From: DATJZH01 sp052146815
Lineage (GTDB): Bacteria > Actinomycetota > Actinomycetes > Streptosporangiales > Streptosporangiaceae
Length of the DNA: 64,000 bases
Reading direction: 5' to 3'
Assembly (NCBI GenBank): GCA_052146815.1
Contig: JBKQMG010000281.1
Location: 17,516 to 81,515 of the forward strand
The notes under the pieces were generated by a model. The model worked only from the letters and a program-made list of their open reading frames with translations. It did not search any database and had not been told where the DNA came from. The position numbers were made by a program, and so were the translations under genes. The number at the start of each line of letters is the position of its first letter. Positions within the stretch are counted from its first letter, which is position 1. Shown piece after piece: positions 58,540-64,000 of this stretch.

Positions 58540-60105
58540 CTAGGTGTCCGCACCGGGATCCGGTGAGTCCCGGGGGACCCGCGATGGCAGGCGCGCGATG
58601 ACAAGGATGGCGCCGCCGAAGGCGACGGCGGCGCCGACGGCCAGGGCCACCTCGGTGCCGCTCATGAACGCGGCGCGGGCGGTGTGGGCCAGCAGTGCGC
58701 CGGCGGCGCCCCCGGCGTGAGCCGCGACGGCGAGGGCGCCGCCGAGTGAGCCGAGGATGGTGTGCGTGGCAGCGGCCGGCAGGTGCCGGCCGGCCAGCGC
58801 CGTAGTCATGTGGTCTTGGTATCGGGTCGACAGCACGCTGCCGATCACGGCGACGCCGAGCGCGCCGCCGACCTGCAGGGCCACCGCGTTGGAGGCTGAT
58901 CCGATCCCGGAGTCGCCCTGGGGGACCGATCCGACGACGGAGTTCGTTGCTGTCGGCAGCAGCAGGCCGGTCCCCAGCCCGATCAGCATCAGGCCGGGCA
59001 CCACGTCCCCGTAGGTGGTGGTAACCGTGGACACCGCCGAGATCTGCCACAGGCCGCCGGCGACCGCGGCCAGGCCGACGGCAACGGTGAGCTTGATCCC
59101 GATGACGCGGGCGAGGATCGGGGACAGCGGCGCGCTTACGCCGAGCACGGCGGCCATGGGCAGGATGCGCACCCCGGCCTGCAGCGGCGAGAGGCTGAGG
59201 TCGAACTGCAGGAACTGGGTCTGCACGAACAGGGCCCCCAGCAGCCCGAAGACCCCGAGGATCTCGGCCGCCGCGGCTACGGAGAACCGGCGGTCAGAGA
59301 AGAATGCCAGGTTCAGCATCGGATGACGGCTGCAGGCCTCCCAGGCGACGAAGGTGCCGAGCACAGCAAGGCTGCCCAGCCCGGCCCCAATCACCTCCGC
59401 TGAGGCCCAGCCTCTAGCCGGAGCTTCGATGATCGCCCACAGCAGCAGGCCAAGGCCGGTGATCGACAGCACCGCCCCCCAGGGATCGGGCCGGCCGGCG
59501 GCCGGGTTCTTCGAGTCGGGCACCAGCGCCAGGGCTCCGGCGAACGCGGCGACCACGATCGGGACGTTGACCAGGAACACTGAGCCCCACCAGAACCGGG
59601 TGAGCAGCAGGCCGCCAGCGATCGGGCCGATGGCGATGCCGAGTCCGATGGTCGCGGCCCAGACACCGATGGCCCGGGCTCGCTCCGCCGGGTCGCGGAA
59701 CACGTCGTTGATGATCGACAGCGACGGGGGGATCGTCAGCGCGGCACCGGCGCCCATCACTGCTCGCCACCCGATCAGCAGGTCTACCGAACCTGACAGC
59801 GCGGCACCGATCGATCCTGCGGCGAAGACGGTCAGGCCGATGAGAAAGAACCGCTTGCGCCCGAACCGGTCGGCCAGGCTGCCGCCGACGAGCAGCAGGC
59901 CCGCGAATACCATCGCATAAGAGTCGACGATCCACTGCAGCTCGCTCGAGCTGGCGGCCAGCTTCCGGACGAGGGTCGGCAGGGCCACGTTGAGGATGGT
60001 GTTGTCCACGTTGACGATCAGCGCGGAAGCGCACACCACCACCAGCACGGCCCACCGATGGCCGCCTCGTTTCTCATGCCGCCTGGCTGCCGGGCGCGTC
60101 AGCAT
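58540..60105 (-). CDS. MFS drug-efflux transporter, DHA2 (14-helix) family
   Basis: A 521-residue EmrB/QacA-type proton antiporter with 14 predicted helices. Conserved motifs are the loop-2/3 motif A GGSLADRFGRKRFFLIG, the motif-D1 region NVDNTILNVALPTL, motif C in IGLGIAIGPIAGGLLL and SGIGSASNAVALQVGGALGV. It follows, on the same strand, a second DHA2 transporter gene. Substrates of the family are hydrophobic cations, antibiotics and dyes; none can be named here. The 279 bp up to the next gene contain no clear ORF. Confidence 0.9.
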   Translation of the reverse strand: MLTRPAARRHEKRGGHRWAVLVVVCASALIVNVDNTILNVALPTLVRKLAASSSELQWIVDSYAMVFAGLLLVGGSLADRFGRKRFFLIGLTVFAAGSIGAALSGSVDLLIGWRAVMGAGAALTIPPSLSIINDVFRDPAERARAIGVWAATIGLGIAIGPIAGGLLLTRFWWGSVFLVNVPIVVAAFAGALALVPDSKNPAAGRPDPWGAVLSITGLGLLLWAIIEAPARGWASAEVIGAGLGSLAVLGTFVAWEACSRHPMLNLAFFSDRRFSVAAAAEILGVFGLLGALFVQTQFLQFDLSLSPLQAGVRILPMAAVLGVSAPLSPILARVIGIKLTVAVGLAAVAGGLWQISAVSTVTTTYGDVVPGLMLIGLGTGLLLPTATNSVVGSVPQGDSGIGSASNAVALQVGGALGVAVIGSVLSTRYQDHMTTALAGRHLPAAATHTILGSLGGALAVAAHAGGAAGALLAHTARAAFMSGTEVALAVGAAVAFGGAILVIARLPSRVPRDSPDPGADT

Positions 60106-60384
60106 GCCAATAAGCCCACTAAGCCGGTCACCGGGAAGACGCGCAAGTTTAGTACGGCGCCGGGCGCCTCGTCGGCCCGCTCAAGGTGGGACATCTCGCG
60201 CACGATCTGGTCACTGATAGCGGATTCGCTTAACCCGGCCGCGGGACTGCTGCGTGATGTCATCGGAACTATGAGGTCGGCGGCGGAATGCCTCTTGTCA
60301 TTTTCGCGGCGCTGATCCGACAGCACGATCTTGGCCTTGCCGCAAGAACCCCGGATCGCCGCCCGGATCTTCGCCATCATGCGC
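60106..60384. other. 279-bp gap between two MFS genes, no gene seen
   Basis: A minus-strand open frame crosses this gap, but its translation shows no family similarity. It may hold the promoter of the left MFS gene. Confidence 0.4.
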
Positions 60385-61995
60385 TCACGCAGCCTGGCCG
60401 GTAGCAGCTCGCCGAGTTCCGACGGTCTCTCCATCTCTGTCCGAATCCGAATGCACTGTCCTTTTCGGGGCATTCGACGCCGGCAGGAAGACCAGGGTGA
60501 GGACGACGCCCGCCAGCGCGATGCCGGCGGACACCAGCAGCGCCAGGTCCATGCCGTGCACGAAGGCCGCCTGCACGGATGCGAGCAGCGAAGCTGAGTG
60601 GATCTTCTGGGCGACCGCCGCGCCGCCGAAGACGCTCTGGCGGACGGCCGCCGCGGCGGCCGGCGGGAGCCCGGCCAGGCTGAGCCGGGCAAGATAGCCG
60701 GCGCTGAGCACGCTGCCGAGGATGGCGATGCCAAGCGGAGCCCCGGTCTTGTTGACCGCCTGCAGCACCGCCGAGCCGACGCCGCTTTTCTCCGCCGACA
60801 GCTCGACCAGCGCGGCGGACATGGCCGTGGCCATCGCGATGCCCGTCCCCACCCCGGCGACCGCCATCCACGACCCCACGAACAGGCCGCTCGAACCGGC
60901 ACTGGTCATAGCTCCGATGAACAGCCCGGCCGCGAGCAGAACGAAGCCGGCGGTCACGGCAGCCTTGGCGCCCACCAGCCGGGCGCCGCGGGCAGCGGGA
61001 ACGGCTCCGGCGATGAGCCCGGCGACCAGAGGCAGCAGCCGCAGGCCCGAGCCCATGGCGGTCGCGCCGAGCACGCCCTGGAAGTACTGCGGCATGGTGA
61101 ACAAGATGCCGAGCATGGCCAGGATCGGCACGACGGCCAGGATCACGCCCCAGGTGAACGACGCCGAGCTGAACAGGCTCAGATCGAGCAGCGGCTGACC
61201 GCCGGGTCGGCGGGTCAGCCGGCGTTCCCAGGCGAGGAAGCCGGCCAGCAACGCCACGCCGGCGATCATCAGGGCCAGGGCCCCGGCATCACTCCAGCCG
61301 TCCTGGCCGGCCTCGATCAGGCCGTAGGTCAGCGCCACCAGCCCGGCGGCCGAGGCCGCCACCCCTATCAGGTCCAGGCCCGGGCGCTGCGAGGCGCGGG
61401 ACTCCGGCACCAGGGCGATGACAGCCGCCAGGCCGATCACCACGACCGGGACGTTGATCAGGAACACCCAGCCCCACCAGTAGCTGCTGAGCAGCCAGCC
61501 GCCGAGGATCGGGCCGATCGGGAAGGCCACGAAGGTGACTCCCGCCATGACCCCGACCGCCTTGGGCCTCTCCGCCTTGCCGAACAGCACCGTGAGGACG
61601 GAGAACGCCATCACGATTATCCCTGCGCCGCCGAGCCCGATCAGCACCCGGGCCGCCATGAACTCCGCCACCGACGTCGAGTACGCGCACGCCGCCGATC
61701 CGACCCCGAACAGCGCCAGGGAGATGAGCAGGACCTTCTTGCGGCCGTAGCGGTCACCCAGCAAGCCGGCCGGCAGCATCGCCGCGGCCAGGACCAGGAA
61801 ATACCCCGAGGAGAACCACTGCAGGTCAGACTCTGACGCGTGCAGCGCCTTAGCCAGCGTGGGCAGCGCCACGCTGAGCACCGTGCCGTCCACGCCCACC
61901 GTCAGGGCGGCCAGGCCCAGGGCGCCCAGCGCCCACCATCTTCGTGTTCCGGGCACCGCGACGGGTGCCGACGCGCCGCGCTGGACAGTGGTCAT
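60385..61995 (-). CDS. MFS drug-efflux transporter, DHA2 (14-helix) family
   Basis: A 536-residue EmrB/QacA-type transporter. Motif D1 is TVGVDGTVLSVALPTL, motif A PAGLLGDRYGRKKVLLIS, motif C TFVAFPIGPILGGWLL, and the second-half motif SGVGSAVLQAVNKTGAPLGI. Helices fill residues 15-500, followed by a polar tail. It is only distantly related to its neighbour, so this is not a recent duplication. ATG 61995 has GAGGAGA eight bases upstream. Tandem 14-bp repeats lie about 85 bp upstream and are candidate operator sites. Likely regulators are the HxlR and TetR genes to the right. Confidence 0.92.
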   Translation of the reverse strand: MTTVQRGASAPVAVPGTRRWWALGALGLAALTVGVDGTVLSVALPTLAKALHASESDLQWFSSGYFLVLAAAMLPAGLLGDRYGRKKVLLISLALFGVGSAACAYSTSVAEFMAARVLIGLGGAGIIVMAFSVLTVLFGKAERPKAVGVMAGVTFVAFPIGPILGGWLLSSYWWGWVFLINVPVVVIGLAAVIALVPESRASQRPGLDLIGVAASAAGLVALTYGLIEAGQDGWSDAGALALMIAGVALLAGFLAWERRLTRRPGGQPLLDLSLFSSASFTWGVILAVVPILAMLGILFTMPQYFQGVLGATAMGSGLRLLPLVAGLIAGAVPAARGARLVGAKAAVTAGFVLLAAGLFIGAMTSAGSSGLFVGSWMAVAGVGTGIAMATAMSAALVELSAEKSGVGSAVLQAVNKTGAPLGIAILGSVLSAGYLARLSLAGLPPAAAAAVRQSVFGGAAVAQKIHSASLLASVQAAFVHGMDLALLVSAGIALAGVVLTLVFLPASNAPKRTVHSDSDRDGETVGTRRAATGQAA

Positions 61996-62076
61996 GGCGA
62001 TTCTCCTCTTAGCGGAGGAGGCGTCGAGCCCGCACAGGGCGACAGACCGAGGGCGGCCGTCCAGCCCGAACCAGGC

Positions 62077-62104
62077 GTCTCATGGACTGAGTCTCATGGA
62101 CTGA
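62077..62104. promoter_or_regulatory. perfect 14-bp tandem repeat upstream of the MFS gene
   Basis: GTCTCATGGACTGA occurs twice in direct succession (62077-62090, 62091-62104). At 82-109 bp before the transporter start it is well placed for a regulator site. The surrounding 61996-62301 stretch holds no gene; a 7-bp inverted repeat GCACGGC/GCCGTGC occurs at 62177-62203. Confidence 0.45.
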
Positions 62105-62301
62105 TCTGCCAAACCTGCGCTACCAGGGTCCGGAGCAACGCTCCCGGAGGCTGCCCAAGGCGCTAAGCAGAATCCCGCACGGCTACGGGACTACCCGCCG
62201 TGCTACCACTCACGCTACGGCAGGCCCTATCGCACTACAACCAAAGCTGGCTTACCTCCAAGTGCCTATGGCACTCCGCCGAAGAGGCAGCGGGCCTTCG
62301 A

Positions 62302-62655
62302 TCAACTCGTGGTCCGGGCGGCCCAGTCGCGCTGAGATGCTTCGACCAGGTCCCAGTTGGCGTCGACCCACCGCCCGAGCGCGGCGAGAGGCTCATCAAG
62401 CGATCTGCCGAGATCGGTGAGCTCGTAGAGGGTTGCAGTGTCCATTCGCCCGGAATCGAGATGCCGGCTGATGAGGCCGTCGCGCTCGGCGCGTCGCAGC
62501 GTGTCGGTGAGCACCTTGTGCGAGATGCCATCCAGGACGTCATGGAGGTCCTGGTAACGGAGACCCCCGGCAGCCAGCTCAGCGAGCACCACCAGAATCC
62601 AGCGTCCGCCGATCAGCCCGACCAGGGCATAAGGCCGTCTCCACTCGATAGTCAT
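62302..62655 (-). CDS. HxlR-family winged-helix transcriptional regulator
   Basis: A 117-residue DUF24/HxlR regulator. The winged helix is visible as LIGGRWILVVLAELAAGGLR, YQDLHDVLDGISHKVLTDTL, RRAERDGLISRH and LYELTDLGRSLDEPLAALG. The N-terminal Cys common in thiol-sensing members is absent. It lies 306 bp upstream of the MFS gene on the same strand and may control it. ATG 62655 starts the conserved part. Confidence 0.88.
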   Translation of the reverse strand: MTIEWRRPYALVGLIGGRWILVVLAELAAGGLRYQDLHDVLDGISHKVLTDTLRRAERDGLISRHLDSGRMDTATLYELTDLGRSLDEPLAALGRWVDANWDLVEASQRDWAARTTS

Positions 62656-62982
62656 TTCAATGGCCGGCCAGCGGTGAAGCCGGCGACGGCGACACCGGCA
62701 GCCTGACCGGCCACCTGCACGGCATGGGCCACGCAGCCCCCTCCGGCGTGGTCTGGCTGGATCGCCGGGGCGGGGAGCGCCAGAACCTTCCCGGTCCCGG
62801 CCTGGAGGAATACGTCGCCGTGCCTTCGCCTGCCGCCGGAGCGGGTGCTCGTCTCCCGGCCTTGCGGGGTCGCGGGAGTCTCGCTCTCTGCCACGGGGCT
62901 TCCTCTTAAACGCGAATGCACTCGCGTTAGCATACGCCCCTTCAGGCCGCCGGTGCGGGAATCCTTGGGATAGCTTCCAGGC
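62656..62982. other. 327-bp divergent gap between HxlR and TetR genes, no gene recognised
   Basis: Open frames exist on both strands but none resembles a family. Promoters for both divergent regulator genes should lie here. GCGAATGCACTCGCGTT near 62911-62927 contains an interrupted inverted repeat close to the TetR start, a possible operator. Confidence 0.4.
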
Positions 62983-63582
62983 ATGGCCAACGGCAGCGAT
63001 CCTCCGCGGGCTCGCCGTACTGGCGGCAGGAGCGCCCGGGTGCGCACAGCGGTGCTGACGGCCACGGTGGACGTCCTGTTCGAGAGCGGGTTCGACACGC
63101 TGTCGATCCGGGAGATCGCCAAGCGGGCCGGCGTCCATGAGTCCTCCATCTACCGGCGCTGGGGCACCAAGGCCGACCTTGTCTCCGACGCGCTGGCAAA
63201 CAGGATGGGACTGGAGGTCCCAACTCCGGACACCGGATCCCTGCGCGAGGACCTCCTCGCCTTGCTCCGCGCTCTCGCAGCTTTCATAGGCACTCCGCTC
63301 GGAGAGAATGTGGTGCGCATGGCCCTGAGGCGGGATCTGCCGGACTCCGACGCGGCGCGTGACAGGTTCTGGGCCGATCGCTTCACGCGTGGATCTGTGA
63401 TCCTCGATCGAGCTGAAGCACGTGGCGAACTGCGTTCTGGCATAGACCGCTTCCTCACGCTGGAGACGCTGGTCGGCCCGCTGTACCTGCGGCTGCTGCT
63501 GACAAAAGAGCCCCTGAACGAAGCGATCATCGAAAACGTCGTCGACCTGATGCTGACCGGCATCGCCGCCGAGCGCGCCTAA
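62983..63582 (+). CDS. TetR/AcrR-family transcriptional regulator
   Basis: A 199-residue regulator. The HTH is at about 25-70 (ATVDVLFESGFDTLSIREIA, KRAGVHESSIYRRWGTKADL). The ligand domain resembles the TetR_C_11 type (ENVVRMALRRDLPDSDAARD, RFWADRFTRGSVILDRAEAR, VGPLYLRLLLTKEPLNEAII). It is divergent from the HxlR gene and the transporter genes, the usual place for a local repressor of efflux. No strong ribosome site precedes ATG 62983. Confidence 0.9.
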   Translation: MANGSDPPRARRTGGRSARVRTAVLTATVDVLFESGFDTLSIREIAKRAGVHESSIYRRWGTKADLVSDALANRMGLEVPTPDTGSLREDLLALLRALAAFIGTPLGENVVRMALRRDLPDSDAARDRFWADRFTRGSVILDRAEARGELRSGIDRFLTLETLVGPLYLRLLLTKEPLNEAIIENVVDLMLTGIAAERA

Positions 63583-63951
63583 CGCAGACGCGCCGTCGCC
63601 CGGGCCGCGGGCCGCGGGCCATCGGCACGCAAACCCGCACTCGGTACTACTGAACGAGGAACTCTCGTAGCCGAGGAGAGGATCCAATGGGCTGGAGATG
63701 CATCATCCTCGGCCAGTTCGACCTGCCACGGTGCAGTGCCGCATGCGATATCGGTGTCAATCGGGACCGCAATGGGATCCCGGAGCCTGAGCCACGGTCG
63801 TTTAAAGATTTTTTAAGCAGTGGGGCAGGCGGGCGATGGGTGTCGCGAGATAATGATGTGTGGGTGGGGTGGGGTGTCGGGCGGGAGGCCAGCACGAAGC
63901 TCCGGTAGTACGAGGGGTCCGCTCAAAGACTCTCGCTGCCGGAGCTTCGCT
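63583..63951. other. 369-bp non-coding stretch with G-rich tract and inverted repeat
   Basis: Downstream of the TetR gene no convincing ORF is found. It contains a G-rich tract at 63862-63885 with five runs of three or four G separated by one to four bases, a possible G-quadruplex. It also contains a perfect 11-bp inverted repeat, CGAAGCTCCGG at 63895-63905 with CCGGAGCTTCG at 63939-63949, directly before the possible transposase start. Confidence 0.45.
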
Positions 63952-64000
63952 GTGGTTCAGTCTGTCATTGCCGCTGTCCTCCCGGCTGCGGCCCCGCTGG
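63952..64000 (+). CDS. possible transposase N-terminus, cut by the window edge
   Basis: GTG 63952 opens a frame reading VVQSVIAAVLPAAAPL to the end of the window. This resembles the opening of ISAs1-type transposases, and a perfect inverted repeat lies just upstream. Only 16 codons are visible, so the call is tentative. Confidence 0.25.
   Translation, partial: MVQSVIAAVLPAAAPL

Noticed and set aside
60106..60384. A possible small gene between the two MFS genes.
   Set aside because: The open minus-strand frame shows no family resemblance and irregular codon usage.

Overview
The window is high-GC DNA with strong G/C in third codon positions, many GTG and TTG starts, and stop/start overlaps of the ATGA and GTGA type. 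Gene content (mshA of mycothiol synthesis, a senX3-regX3 pair with a PHO box, carD, CsoR, an Rv1747-like FHA-ABC exporter beside a PknB-type kinase) places it in the Actinobacteria. The exact order cannot be read from the sequence. No rRNA, tRNA or CRISPR array was recognised.

Layout. 0-15 kb is a conserved housekeeping block: csoR, a YbjN-like protein, mshA, gpmA, the phosphate two-component pair, carD, ispF, hmgA, cysS, rlmB and an isoaspartyl-methyltransferase-like protein. 15-22 kb holds an L,D-transpeptidase, a complete polar amino acid ABC importer and the FHA-ABC exporter. 22-29 kb holds a Ser/Thr kinase with a predicted extracellular beta-propeller, a DUF2993 protein, a small metallopeptidase, an oxidase plus betaine-homocysteine-methyltransferase-like pair, and an AraC/VOC pair. 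30-36 kb has a three-gene surface-glycan operon (membrane glycosyltransferase, cellulose-synthase-like GT2, GH26 hydrolase). 36-46 kb has otsA, a MurD-type ligase and a MurL-type epimerase, the last two separated by about 5 kb of mobile debris. 46-52 kb is a cassette of sigma factor, small protein, subtilase and TPR-CHAT protease. 52-64 kb holds LCP, DUF6542, DUF7455 and LURP-one genes, a run of decayed oxidoreductase genes, two drug-efflux MFS genes with HxlR and TetR regulators, and a possible transposase start at the edge.

Most notable observation. An IS110-family element (41368-42798) sits cleanly inside an IS30 transposase relic, so both the pre-insertion target and the element ends can be read. 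The roughly 200 bp ahead of its transposase gene encode two look-alike stem-loops. The internal-loop segments of one match the two halves of the interrupted target. Those of the other match the two ends of the element. This is the architecture of an IS110 bridge RNA, and the target and donor guides and a probable core can be proposed from the sequence alone.

Second, the MurD-like ligase and the MurL-like epimerase on the same strand fit the alternative D-glutamate route to peptidoglycan (MurD2 adds L-Glu, MurL epimerises it), split by the mobile island. Third, the divergent subtilase/sigma/small-protein operon and the TPR-CHAT gene look like a regulated proteolytic conflict or stress system. 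Broken genes are frequent from 19 kb onward (GyrI-like, ATP-grasp, DUF1345, alpha/beta hydrolase, IS30, integrase, beta-helix protein, ADH, CMD, two SDRs). Several can be explained by one small indel each.
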